In this document: one piece after another, positions 32,405 to 40,560 of the stretch | Position numbering within the stretch: the stretch's first letter is position 1 | Layout of the letters: every line of letters starts with the position of its first letter | Assembly: GCA_934590165.1 (NCBI GenBank) | Contig: CAKTOO010000003.1 | Span: 84,074-148,073 of the forward strand | Source of the DNA: an uncultured Dysosmobacter sp. | GTDB taxonomy: Bacteria > Bacillota > Clostridia > Oscillospirales > Oscillospiraceae | Direction: 5' to 3' | DNA length: 64,000 nt | Position numbers and translations under genes: made by a program | The notes under the pieces: model-generated | The model's input: only the letters and a program-made list of their open reading frames with translations | What the model was told of the DNA's origin: nothing | The model's database searches: none

Positions 32405-33856
32405 ATGGCGGAGGAGGAAAGAGGCGCCCGGGGACGGGCTCTGCGGGTCCGCGGCCTGCGGCAGCGGTGGATCGTCAACAGCATTATGCCAATTTTGATC
32501 TTGCTGGGCCTGCTGGTGACGCTGTTTTCCACCGGTATTTCCAACTATTATTACGGCATTATGCGGGACGGTCTGGAAAAGCAGGCCAACGCCGAGGCCG
32601 GCGCTTTTAACGACTATTTCATGGACAACGGTTACACGGAGTATCTCCAGCGGGCCATCCAGTCCACCACCAGCTTTACAGACAAGGACCGCATCGAGCT
32701 GCAATTCATCAACAGCGCCGGCCGCATCCAGGTGTCCTCCACCTCTAGTTTGAAGACCGGCCTCAAGCCCGGGACGGAGGAGATCAGCCAGGCCATCAAC
32801 CAGAAGGAGACGAGGGTGTTCCAGGGCCAGAACCCGGAGACGGGAGAGAGCATCATAGCGGTGTCCGCCCCGCTGGTGTACAGCGGAAAGGTGGTGGGCG
32901 TGCTGCGGCTGGTGACCTCCCTGCGGGCGGTGAACCGGCAGATCCTCGTTGCCATCGCCGCCATTTTTCTGGTGGCGGGCATCTGCATGACCATGGTCAT
33001 TATTGCCAACCTGTTGTTCATTAACAACGTGGTAGAACCGGTGGCGGTGGTCAGCGACGCCGCCAAGCGCATTTCCGCTGGCAGCTATGGCATTCAGATC
33101 GAGAATAAATACACTGACGAGCTGGGCGAGCTGGTGGACAACATCAACGATATGTCTTTGAAGATCGGCCAGAACGAGAAGATGAAAAGTGAGTTCATCT
33201 CCTCCGTATCCCACGAGCTGCGCACGCCTCTTACCGCCATCAACGGTTGGGGCGAGACCATTCTGGAAGACCCCACCGGCGATCCGGAGCAGCTGCGCCG
33301 GGGCATCCGCATCATCCTGAACGAGTCCCGACGCCTTTCCACCATGGTGGAGGAGCTGCTGGAATTCTCCAAAATGGAGGATGGCCGCTTCACCCTCCGG
33401 GTGGAGCAGGTGGATCTGCAGGCGGAGTTTGAGGACGCCATTTTCACCTACCGGGAGCTGTTTCGGCAGGAGGGCCTCGAGCTGGATTACGAGACGGGGG
33501 ACGAACTGTTGCCGCCCATCTCCGGCGACCCGGAGCGGCTGAAGCAGGTGTTCTGCAACGTGCTGGACAACGCCGCCAAGCACGGCGGCGCCGGCGGGCG
33601 CATTTCCGCCTCCGTCTGTCTGGAGGGGGATACGGAGGTCATTCGCATCCGGGATTACGGCCCCGGCATCCCCGAGGCGGAGCTGCCCTATGTGAAGCAG
33701 AAATTTTACAAGGGCTCCTCCAAGGCCCGGGGCAGCGGCATCGGTCTTGCCGTGTGCGACGAGATCGTGAACCTCCACGGTGGCACCTTTGACATCGGCA
33801 ATGCCGAAGGCGGCGGCGCGGTGGTCACCATCCGCCTGCCGGTCAAGGAAATTTGA
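32405..33856 (+). CDS. Membrane sensor histidine kinase with HAMP domain
   Basis: A 483-residue kinase. TM1 at about 23-45, an extracytoplasmic sensor (46-178, PAS-like/sCache-like), TM2 at about 179-205, HAMP, HisKA with H270 in SVSHELRTPL, then HATPase with N-box NVLDNAAKHGG and G-boxes RDYGPGIP and GSGIGLAV. It forms a two-component system with the upstream response regulator. RBS: AAGGAGGCGG. Confidence 0.9.
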   Translation: MAEEERGARGRALRVRGLRQRWIVNSIMPILILLGLLVTLFSTGISNYYYGIMRDGLEKQANAEAGAFNDYFMDNGYTEYLQRAIQSTTSFTDKDRIELQFINSAGRIQVSSTSSLKTGLKPGTEEISQAINQKETRVFQGQNPETGESIIAVSAPLVYSGKVVGVLRLVTSLRAVNRQILVAIAAIFLVAGICMTMVIIANLLFINNVVEPVAVVSDAAKRISAGSYGIQIENKYTDELGELVDNINDMSLKIGQNEKMKSEFISSVSHELRTPLTAINGWGETILEDPTGDPEQLRRGIRIILNESRRLSTMVEELLEFSKMEDGRFTLRVEQVDLQAEFEDAIFTYRELFRQEGLELDYETGDELLPPISGDPERLKQVFCNVLDNAAKHGGAGGRISASVCLEGDTEVIRIRDYGPGIPEAELPYVKQKFYKGSSKARGSGIGLAVCDEIVNLHGGTFDIGNAEGGGAVVTIRLPVKEI

Positions 33857-33869
33857 CCGCGGGAAAAAT

Positions 33870-33909
33870 CGAACAAATGTTTGCATTTCGCAAACGGATG
33901 TGATATCAT
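33870..33909 (+). promoter_or_regulatory. LexA-like box and sigma-A promoter of the DUF1385-prmC-recA-recX operon
   Basis: CGAACAAATGTTTG (33870-33883) matches the Gram-positive SOS box pattern GAAC-N4-GTTY. It overlaps the -35 TTGCAT (33881-33886); a 17-base spacer leads to TATCAT (33904-33909). GTTTGC-ATTTC-GCAAAC also forms an inverted repeat here. Confidence 0.65.
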
Positions 33910-33932
33910 TTCAATCATAGAAAGGAATTCCC

Positions 33933-34904
33933 ATGGCAGAGAAAAAATCCTGTGCCTTCCGCACCAGCATCGGCGGACAGGCGCTCATTGAGGGCATTCT
34001 CATGCGGGGCCCGGAAAAGCAGGCCATCGTGGTCCGGGACCAGGAGGGCCATTTGGTGGAAAAGGTGGAGGAGCTGAAGCTCATTAAGGACCGCTACCCC
34101 ATCCTGGGTTGGCCCCTGGTGCGGGGCACCGTCAACTTCCTGGACTCCATGGTCAAGGGCGTCAAGGCCCTCATGTACTCCGCGGACTTTTATCCCGACG
34201 AGGAGGCGGCCCAGCCCTCCAAATTTGAACTGTGGCTGGAAAAGCACCTCAGCAGCAAAAAGCTGGAAAGCGTCATCGTGGCCCTGGCGGTGGTGATGGG
34301 CGTGGGGCTGAGTCTGTTTTTGTTCATGGTGCTGCCCACCTTCCTCACCGGCGGCCTGACCCACTTTTTCCCCGGCTTCCCCATGTGGGGCCGGAACCTG
34401 CTGGAGGGCATTTTGAAGATCGCCATCTTCCTGTTGTACCTGTTTTTCTGCTCCCGGCAAAAGGACATCTACCGGGTGTTCCAGTACCACGGCGCAGAGC
34501 ACAAGACCATTTTCTGCTATGAGGCGGGCCTGCCGCTGACGGTGGAGAACATCCGGGTGCAGCCCCGGCACCATCCCCGCTGCGGCACCAGCTTTCTGTT
34601 CGTGGTCATCTTCGTGTCCATCCTCATCTCCAGCGTGGTGTTCGGCATTTGGCCCATCACCAATACGCTGCTGCGGACGGCGGTCCATCTGCTGCTGCTG
34701 CCCCTGGTGGTGGGCATCACCTACGAGTTCAACCGCTGGGTGGGCCGCCATGTGCAGGACAGCGGCCTGGCCCGGGTGCTGACGGCTCCCGGCATGTGGA
34801 TGCAGAATTTCACCACCAACGAGCCGGATGACGGCATGATCGAAGTCGCTATCCGCTCCCTGGAACTGGTGCTGCCCAGCGAAAAGGGCAAGGACGAGTG
34901 GTAA
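33933..34904 (+). CDS. DUF1385 membrane protein (YqhQ-like)
   Basis: A 323-residue membrane protein of DUF1385. The family start FRTSIGGQALIEGILMRGP, the motif YHGAEHKTIFCYE, and RHHPRCGTSFLF near the middle are present; four or so hydrophobic helices lie between 110 and 270. Function is unknown though the gene is conserved in Firmicutes, commonly near prmC. Here it is first in the operon leading to recA. Confidence 0.9.
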   Translation: MAEKKSCAFRTSIGGQALIEGILMRGPEKQAIVVRDQEGHLVEKVEELKLIKDRYPILGWPLVRGTVNFLDSMVKGVKALMYSADFYPDEEAAQPSKFELWLEKHLSSKKLESVIVALAVVMGVGLSLFLFMVLPTFLTGGLTHFFPGFPMWGRNLLEGILKIAIFLLYLFFCSRQKDIYRVFQYHGAEHKTIFCYEAGLPLTVENIRVQPRHHPRCGTSFLFVVIFVSILISSVVFGIWPITNTLLRTAVHLLLLPLVVGITYEFNRWVGRHVQDSGLARVLTAPGMWMQNFTTNEPDDGMIEVAIRSLELVLPSEKGKDEW

Positions 34905-34940
34905 GCCTCAACTTGTAAAAAACTGATTGCGGAGCGTACT

Positions 34941-35807
34941 ATGGCCATCACATATAACAATTTGTATTTGGATATCCGCCAGCAGCTGAAAAAAGCCGGC
35001 ATCGAGGAGGCCACCCTGGAGGCCCGGGAGCTGGTGTGCTTCGGCACCGGCAAGAGCCGGGAGCAGCTCCAGCGGGACGGCGGCCTGTATGCCTCTCCGG
35101 TGTTGGAGGGCCGGGTCCGGGACCTGGTTGCCCGGCACCTGGCGGGAGAGCCGGTGGCGTATCTCATCGGCGAGTGGGAGTTTTACGGCCTGCCCCTGGA
35201 CATCTCCCGGGATGTGCTCATTCCCCGGTCCGACACGGAGGTCCTGGCGGGCCAGGCCATCGAGTACCTCAAGACCCTGGGGGAGTGCCGGGTGCTGGAC
35301 CTGTGCGCCGGCAGCGGCTGCATCGGCCTGGCGGCGGCGTCCCAGGTGCCCAGGGCCCGGGTGGTGCTGGGGGAGTGGTCTGACGGCGCGCTGAAGATCT
35401 GCCGCCAGAACATCCGCCGTAACGGCCTTTCTGGCCGGGTGGTGCCCATGCAGGCCAACGCCCTGGAAAAGCCGGAGCGGTCCCTGGGGGAGTTCCAGTG
35501 CATCATCTCCAACCCGCCCTACATCCCCGCCGGGGATATCGAGGGGCTGGACGTGTCCGTGAAGGACTACGAGCCCCACATGGCCCTGGACGGCGGCGAG
35601 GACGGCCTGGATTTCTACCGTGCCATTTCCGAAAAGTGGAAGGAGGCCCTGGTCCCCGGTGGCCGGCTGTACTTTGAGGTCGGCATCGGCCAGGCGGATG
35701 AGGTGCTGCGCATCATGCGGGCCCAGGGCTTCGGCGATATCCAGATCGTCAAGGACCTTCACGATATCCCCCGGGTGGTTTACGGCACCCTCTGCACAGA
35801 GATTTGA
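34941..35807 (+). CDS. prmC: Release factor glutamine methyltransferase PrmC
   Basis: A 288-residue N5-glutamine methyltransferase that modifies the GGQ motif of peptide chain release factors. The SAM-binding motif LDLCAGSGCIG is at 119-129 and the catalytic NPPY at 191-194. The N-terminal helical domain is complete. It lies between the DUF1385 gene and recA in one run of + strand genes. Confidence 0.93.
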   Translation: MAITYNNLYLDIRQQLKKAGIEEATLEARELVCFGTGKSREQLQRDGGLYASPVLEGRVRDLVARHLAGEPVAYLIGEWEFYGLPLDISRDVLIPRSDTEVLAGQAIEYLKTLGECRVLDLCAGSGCIGLAAASQVPRARVVLGEWSDGALKICRQNIRRNGLSGRVVPMQANALEKPERSLGEFQCIISNPPYIPAGDIEGLDVSVKDYEPHMALDGGEDGLDFYRAISEKWKEALVPGGRLYFEVGIGQADEVLRIMRAQGFGDIQIVKDLHDIPRVVYGTLCTEI

Positions 35808-35842
35808 GAGCTTACAGATAGAGATTTTAGGAGGAGATACCT

Positions 35843-36949
35843 ATGGCAAAAGACAAAGCGCCCCTGCCCACCGCGGCACCCGCCAGTGATAAAAAGAAAG
35901 CCATCGACACCGCCATGGCCCAGATCGAAAAAATGTACGGCAAGGGCTCCATTATGCGCTTCGGAGACCAGACCAACCTGAACGTGGATTTCATCCCCAC
36001 CGGCTCCCTGGCCCTGGACGTGGCGTTGGGCATCGGCGGCCTGCCCCGGGGCCGCATCGTGGAGATCTACGGACCGGAGTCCTCCGGCAAGACCACCCTG
36101 GCCCTCCATGTGGTGGCCGAGGCCCAGAAAAAGGGCGGCGAGGTGGCCTTTGTGGATGCCGAGCACGCCCTGGATCCCACCTACGCCCGCGCCCTGGGCG
36201 TCAACGTGGAGGATATGCTCATCTCCCAGCCGGACACCGGCGAGCAGGCCCTGGAGATCACCGAGGCTCTGGTCCGCTCCGGCGCCATCGACGTCATCGT
36301 GGTGGACTCCGTGGCCGCCCTGGTGCCCCGGGCGGAGATCGAGGGCGAGATGGGCGACAGCTATGTGGGCCTCCAGGCCCGACTCATGAGCCAGGCCCTC
36401 CGCAAGCTCACCGGCGCCATCGGCAAGACCAACACCATCGTCATCTTCATCAACCAGCTGCGGGAAAAGGTGGGCGTCATGTACGGCAACCCCGAGGTCA
36501 CCACCGGCGGCCGGGCCTTGAAGTTCTATGCCTCTGTCCGCATCGATGTGCGCCGTATCGAGGCCCTGAAAAACGGCAGCGAGATCATCGGCAACCGCAC
36601 CCGGGCCAAAGTGGTGAAAAACAAAGTGGCGCCCCCCTTCCGGGAGGCGGAGTTTGACATCATGTACGGCGAGGGCATCGCCCGTACCGGCGAGCTGGTG
36701 GATTTGGGCGTGAAGCTGGACCTGGTCCAGAAGTCCGGCTCCTGGTTCTCCATGGGAGAGGTCCGCATCGGCCAGGGCCGGGACGCCGCCAAGAAGTATC
36801 TTCAGGACAACCCGGAGATCGCCGCCAAGCTGGAGGCGGACATCCGCAAGAATTTCGACAAGCTGATGACGGGCCAGTCCCGGGTGGCCGCCAAGGCCGC
36901 CGGCCGGGCTGTGGATGTAAGCGCCGACGATTTCGACGATGCGGATTGA
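35843..36949 (+). CDS. recA: Recombinase RecA
   Basis: A 368-residue RecA. Walker A GPESSGKT at 77-84, Walker B VIVVDSVAALVP and the L2 loop region INQLREKVGVMYGNPEVTTG followed by GRALKF are intact. It catalyses strand exchange and triggers LexA self-cleavage. RBS: AGGAGGAG. The 34-base gap from prmC holds no promoter that I can see, so it is probably expressed from the operon promoter at 33881. Confidence 0.97.
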   Translation: MAKDKAPLPTAAPASDKKKAIDTAMAQIEKMYGKGSIMRFGDQTNLNVDFIPTGSLALDVALGIGGLPRGRIVEIYGPESSGKTTLALHVVAEAQKKGGEVAFVDAEHALDPTYARALGVNVEDMLISQPDTGEQALEITEALVRSGAIDVIVVDSVAALVPRAEIEGEMGDSYVGLQARLMSQALRKLTGAIGKTNTIVIFINQLREKVGVMYGNPEVTTGGRALKFYASVRIDVRRIEALKNGSEIIGNRTRAKVVKNKVAPPFREAEFDIMYGEGIARTGELVDLGVKLDLVQKSGSWFSMGEVRIGQGRDAAKKYLQDNPEIAAKLEADIRKNFDKLMTGQSRVAAKAAGRAVDVSADDFDDAD

Positions 36950-37559
36950 GCGGGTCGAGGCCTCCAAGCATAAGAGGGGCCGGGTTCTGGTCTTTCTGGA
37001 GGACGGCGCCTGCCTGAAGATCACGGAGCAGGAGCTGCTGGACTTTGGCCTCCGGGCCGGGGACCAGCTGGACGAGGCGGCCCTCTCCCGATTAAAGGAG
37101 GCCGCCGGTGTCTCCAATGTGAAGGCCGCGGCGGCGGACCTCATCGGCAAGCGGGCCATGAGCCGTTCCGCCCTGGAAAAAAAGCTGAAAGAAAAGGGTG
37201 CCAGCGAGGTGGAGGCCCGCTACGCCGCCGAATGGCTGGAAGCCATCGGCGCCATCAATGACGCTGAGTACGCCGCCCTGTTGGCCCAGCACTGTGCCCG
37301 CCAGGGCTATGGCCCCGCCCGCATCCGGGAAAAGCTCTATGAAAAGGGCATTCCCCGGGAGCTGTGGGACGACGCCCTGGACACCCTGCCAGACAGCGCT
37401 GAGGCGGTAGACCGCTTTTTGGAGAGCAAGCTCCGTGGCCGCTTGCCGGAGGACAAGGAGAAAAAGCGCCTGACGGACGCCCTTTTGCGCCGGGGCTTTT
37501 CCTGGGGAGACGTGAAGTCCGCCTGGAGCCGGCTTGGAGAAGCGACCTGGGAGGATTGA
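36939..37559 (+). CDS. recX: Regulatory protein RecX
   Basis: A 206-residue RecX with the usual three-helix repeats (AMSRSALEKKLKEKGASEVE..., GPARIREKLYEKGIPRE..., RGFSWGDVKSAW). RecX limits RecA filament activity. It starts inside the last codons of recA (11-base overlap), so the two are translationally coupled. Confidence 0.92.
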   Translation: MRIERVEASKHKRGRVLVFLEDGACLKITEQELLDFGLRAGDQLDEAALSRLKEAAGVSNVKAAAADLIGKRAMSRSALEKKLKEKGASEVEARYAAEWLEAIGAINDAEYAALLAQHCARQGYGPARIREKLYEKGIPRELWDDALDTLPDSAEAVDRFLESKLRGRLPEDKEKKRLTDALLRRGFSWGDVKSAWSRLGEATWED

Positions 37560-37804
37560 CCCCAGACCTCCGCGGTAAAGTCTGCGCCGAAGCGCAGACC
37601 GGCCCGGAAGGATTCCAGAACTTCCCACTGCCGCATCTGATAACTGAGCTCGTCATACCGGCGGAAAAAGTCCTTGCCCAAAGCGTGTTCAATTTGTGCT
37701 TCCATCCCGCAGAGGGCTTCCATGCCGGTCCGGCATTCCGCGTCTTTTGGCGGAGCTAGATGCTCGGTGCAGAAAAAGTGCAGGTCATCGAGAAATTGGT
37801 TCAT
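37337..37804 (-). CDS. DUF6809-like small protein whose 3' part runs antisense into recX
   Basis: The first ~81 residues (MNQFLDDLHFFC... SFRAGLRFGADFTAEVW) resemble DUF6809-type proteins, which end soon after such an F..G...GA..TAE pattern. Here no stop follows and the frame continues for 75 low-quality residues antisense to recX. The natural 3' end thus appears lost exactly at the recX stop. The protein may be a truncation product. It is divergent from the Xre gene and shares its operator. Confidence 0.5.
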   Translation of the reverse strand: MNQFLDDLHFFCTEHLAPPKDAECRTGMEALCGMEAQIEHALGKDFFRRYDELSYQMRQWEVLESFRAGLRFGADFTAEVWGQSSQVASPSRLQADFTSPQEKPRRKRASVRRFFSLSSGKRPRSLLSKKRSTASALSGRVSRASSHSSRGMPFS

Positions 37805-37826
37805 TGAAAATGCTCCTGTCATAAAG

Positions 37827-37874
37827 TTTACTTTTTGTAGATTTTATGATAGTCTACAAAAAGTAAATTGTCAA
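37827..37874. promoter_or_regulatory. Divergent promoter/operator region between DUF6809-like and Xre genes
   Basis: A 15-bp perfect inverted repeat TTTACTTTTTGTAGA (37827-37841) / complement (37853-37867). On the minus strand TTGACA (37874-37869), 17-base spacer, TATCAT (37851-37846) make a good promoter crossed by this repeat, so the Xre protein is a likely repressor. Confidence 0.65.
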
Positions 37875-37882
37875 GAGGCTTT

Positions 37883-38125
37883 ATGGATAAAGAAAACATT
37901 TTTGGGGAAAGAGTTTATTTTTTGCGAAAACAAGCAGGATTGAGCCAGAAGCAGTTGGGTGTTGTTCTGGGCCTTTCTAATAAAGCAATTTGCACCATGG
38001 AAGGTGGATCCCGCGGAACGACCATAGAAAAATTGGTTATGCTGGCTGAATACTTCCATGTCTCCACGGACTACCTGCTGGGCATCACCGATGACCCCAC
38101 CTGGCGGGGCGGACCACTTGAATAA
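37883..38125 (+). CDS. Xre-family helix-turn-helix regulator
   Basis: An 80-residue Xre/Cro-type protein: HTH at about 10-65 (LRKQAGLSQKQLGVVLGLSN, then IEKLVMLAEYFHVSTDYLLG). ATG 37883 is favoured by AAGAGGC upstream. The local sequence is clearly more AT-rich than neighbouring genes, suggesting recent acquisition together with the DUF6809-like gene. It ends 15 bases before rimO. Confidence 0.85.
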   Translation: MDKENIFGERVYFLRKQAGLSQKQLGVVLGLSNKAICTMEGGSRGTTIEKLVMLAEYFHVSTDYLLGITDDPTWRGGPLE

Positions 38126-38140
38126 ACGGAGGAAACCATT

Positions 38141-39463
38141 TTGAGCTATAACGTATCATTCATTTCCCTGGGCTGTGCCAAAAACCAGGTGAACTGCGAG
38201 CAGATGATGGCCGCTGTTCAAGAGGCGGGCCACAGCATCCAGGTGGACCCGGAGGGGGCCGACGTGGTGGTGGTGAACACCTGCGGCTTCCTGGCCTCCG
38301 CCTGTGAGGAGGCCATCGACAACATTCTGGAGATGGCGCAGCTGAAAAAGGACGGCAAGGTGAAAAAGATTCTGGTCACCGGCTGCATGGCCCAGCGGTA
38401 CAAGGAGGATGTGCTCAAGGAGCTGCCGGAGGTGGACGGCGTCTTGGGCACCGGCAGCTACGGCGACATTGCCCAGGCCATCGACGAGGTGATGGCCAAG
38501 GGCCTGCGGCCCTGCCACATCGGCAACATCCACACCGCCAACCAAAGCGGTGAGCGCATCTTGTCCACGCCCCCCTGGTATGCTTACCTGCGCATTGCCG
38601 AGGGCTGCGACAACCACTGCGCCTACTGCATTATCCCCTCCCTCCGGGGCAAATTCCGCAGCCGTCCCATGAACGAGCTGCTGGACGAGGCGGCGGAACT
38701 GGCCTCCGCCGGGGTGAAGGAGCTGCTGGTCATTGCCCAGGATATCACCCGTTACGGTACGGACCTCAACGGCGAGCACCAGCTGGCAAAGCTGCTGCGG
38801 GAGCTGTGCAAGCTGGATTTCCACTGGATCCGCCTCCACTACCTCTATCCCGACGAGATCACCGAGGAGCTCATCGACACCATCGCGGCGGCGCCCAAGA
38901 TCCTGCCCTATCTGGATATCCCCATCCAGCACTGCAACGATACCATCCTGAAAGCCATGAACCGCCGGGACACCAAGGCCGGCCTCACGGCCATGCTGGC
39001 AAAGCTCCGGGCGCGCATTCCCGGCCTGGTGCTGCGGACCAGCATCATCTCCGGCCTGCCCTATGAGGATGAGGCCGCCTTTGAGGAGCTGTGCCAGTTC
39101 CTGCGGGAGATGAAGATCGAGCGGGCCGGTGTCTTTCCCTTCTCCCCAGAGGAGGGTACCCGCGCCGCCCAGATGGACCACGTGGACACGGAGGAGGCCC
39201 AGCGCCGGGCGGAGCTGCTGGTGGATGTCCAGTCCGACATTATCGACGCATACAACGAGTCCCTCCTGGGCGAGACCCGGGAGGTCCTGTGCGAGGGCTT
39301 CGACGGTCAGGCTCAGATGTTCTTCGGCCGCAGCTACGCCGAATCCCCGGACATCGACGGCCGCATTTACTTCACCGCCGATGGGGAAGTGGCCCCCGGC
39401 ACATTCGTGGAGGTCCGCCTCACCGGCACCATGGACGGCGAGCTGACCGGTGAGATGGTTTGA
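38141..39463 (+). CDS. rimO: Ribosomal protein S12 methylthiotransferase RimO
   Basis: A 440-residue radical SAM methylthiotransferase acting on an aspartate of ribosomal protein S12. N-terminal UPF0004 cysteines C12, C48, C82; radical SAM cluster C156, C160, C163 in CDNHCAYC; C-terminal TRAM domain. It starts at TTG 38141, with GGAGGAAACC upstream. Confidence 0.95.
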   Translation: MSYNVSFISLGCAKNQVNCEQMMAAVQEAGHSIQVDPEGADVVVVNTCGFLASACEEAIDNILEMAQLKKDGKVKKILVTGCMAQRYKEDVLKELPEVDGVLGTGSYGDIAQAIDEVMAKGLRPCHIGNIHTANQSGERILSTPPWYAYLRIAEGCDNHCAYCIIPSLRGKFRSRPMNELLDEAAELASAGVKELLVIAQDITRYGTDLNGEHQLAKLLRELCKLDFHWIRLHYLYPDEITEELIDTIAAAPKILPYLDIPIQHCNDTILKAMNRRDTKAGLTAMLAKLRARIPGLVLRTSIISGLPYEDEAAFEELCQFLREMKIERAGVFPFSPEEGTRAAQMDHVDTEEAQRRAELLVDVQSDIIDAYNESLLGETREVLCEGFDGQAQMFFGRSYAESPDIDGRIYFTADGEVAPGTFVEVRLTGTMDGELTGEMV

Positions 39464-39491
39464 GAAGCGCGTCGAAGAAAGGAAGAAACAC

Positions 39492-40013
39492 ATGAATTTG
39501 CCCAATAAATTAACTCTATTGCGCATTATATTGATTCCTGTATTCATGATGGTGCTGTATTGGGGCTTCCCCGGCGCCTCTTGGGTGGCGCTTGCCATCT
39601 TCATCATCGCCAGCCTGACGGACCTGCTGGATGGCAAGATTGCCCGGAAGTACAACTTGGTGACGGATTTCGGCAAGTTTGCCGACCCCTTGGCGGACAA
39701 GATGCTGGTGACGGCCGCCATGCTGTGGTTCGTGGAGATTGGGCAGATGCCCGCCTGGGCCCTGCTCATCGTCATCTGCCGGGAATTCGCCGTCAGCGGC
39801 CTGCGGATGATCGCCGCCGACAAGGGCCGGGTCATCGCCGCCGGATGGTCCGGCAAGGTGAAGACCGCTGCCACCATGGTGTGCGTGGTGCTGATGTTCC
39901 TGCCCATCCCCGCCGTGGTGAACACCCTTTGCGTCTGGGTCATCACCCTGACCACCCTGTACTCCGGCGTGGAGTATTTCATGAAAAACAAGGACGTTAT
40001 TCAATCCGCGTGA
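39492..40013 (+). CDS. pgsA: CDP-diacylglycerol-glycerol-3-phosphate 3-phosphatidyltransferase
   Basis: A 173-residue membrane enzyme making phosphatidylglycerol phosphate. The CDP-alcohol phosphotransferase motif is complete: D44-x2-D47-G-x2-A51-R-x8-G61-x3-D65-x3-D69. ATG 39492 follows AAAGGAAG; an in-frame ATG at 39450 inside rimO is less likely. It follows rimO closely. Confidence 0.93.
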   Translation: MNLPNKLTLLRIILIPVFMMVLYWGFPGASWVALAIFIIASLTDLLDGKIARKYNLVTDFGKFADPLADKMLVTAAMLWFVEIGQMPAWALLIVICREFAVSGLRMIAADKGRVIAAGWSGKVKTAATMVCVVLMFLPIPAVVNTLCVWVITLTTLYSGVEYFMKNKDVIQSA

Positions 40014-40040
40014 GCAAACAACGAAAAGGAGTGCTGACTG

Positions 40041-40525
40041 ATGTTTCGTGAAATGCGCAGAAGCAAGCAGGCACTGACCGCTGAGGAGGTCGCGGAGATC
40101 CTAAAGCGCAACACCTCCGGCGTGTTGGCGGTTAGCGGTGACGGGGGATATCCCTATGCGGTGCCGCTGAGCTATGTATATCTGGATTCCAAGCTCTATT
40201 TTCACTGTGCCGGGACAGGCCACAAGCTGGACAGTATTTTGAAAGATGACAAAGTCTCTTTCTGCGTCATTGATCAGGACCAGGTCGTGGGCGAGGAGTA
40301 TACCACGTATTTCAGAAGCGTGGTGGTCTTTGGCCGGGCCAGAGTTCTGGGGGGGCGGAGAAACTGCGGCCCCTGGTGGAGCTGTGCGAGAAATACTATC
40401 CCGGTCATCTGGAGCAGACCCGTCAAAAGGCCGAGGATGCGCTGAAAAATGTCTGCATCGTGGAAGTTGTCATTGAGCATATGACCGGCAAGACTGCCAT
40501 GGAACTGGTGAAGAAACCAAAGTAA
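40041..40525 (+). pseudogene. Frameshifted PNPOx-like flavin-binding protein gene
   Basis: The first ~103 codons (MFREMRRSKQALTAEEVAEI ... VVVFGRARVLG) encode a pyridoxamine 5'-phosphate oxidase-like split-barrel protein. At a run of seven G (40349-40355) the frame is lost; the continuation AEKLRPLVELCEKYYPGHLE through VEVVIEHMTGKTAMEL is intact in another frame and ends at TAA 40523-40525. One added G or two fewer restore a ~161-residue protein. It may be a real mutation, slippage-based switching, or a sequencing error. Confidence 0.8.
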
Positions 40526-40533
40526 CGGCAAAA

Positions 40534-40560
40534 ACAGCCGCCGGGAAAACCCGGCGGCTA
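40534..40560. terminator. Bidirectional terminator
   Basis: Stem AGCCGCCGGG / CCCGGCGGCT with loop AAAA, between the convergent PNPOx-like gene and the NlpC-like gene. Confidence 0.8.

Noticed and set aside
38156..39991. A 611-codon open frame on the minus strand
   Set aside because: Antisense shadow of rimO and pgsA; no family motifs and no ribosome site.
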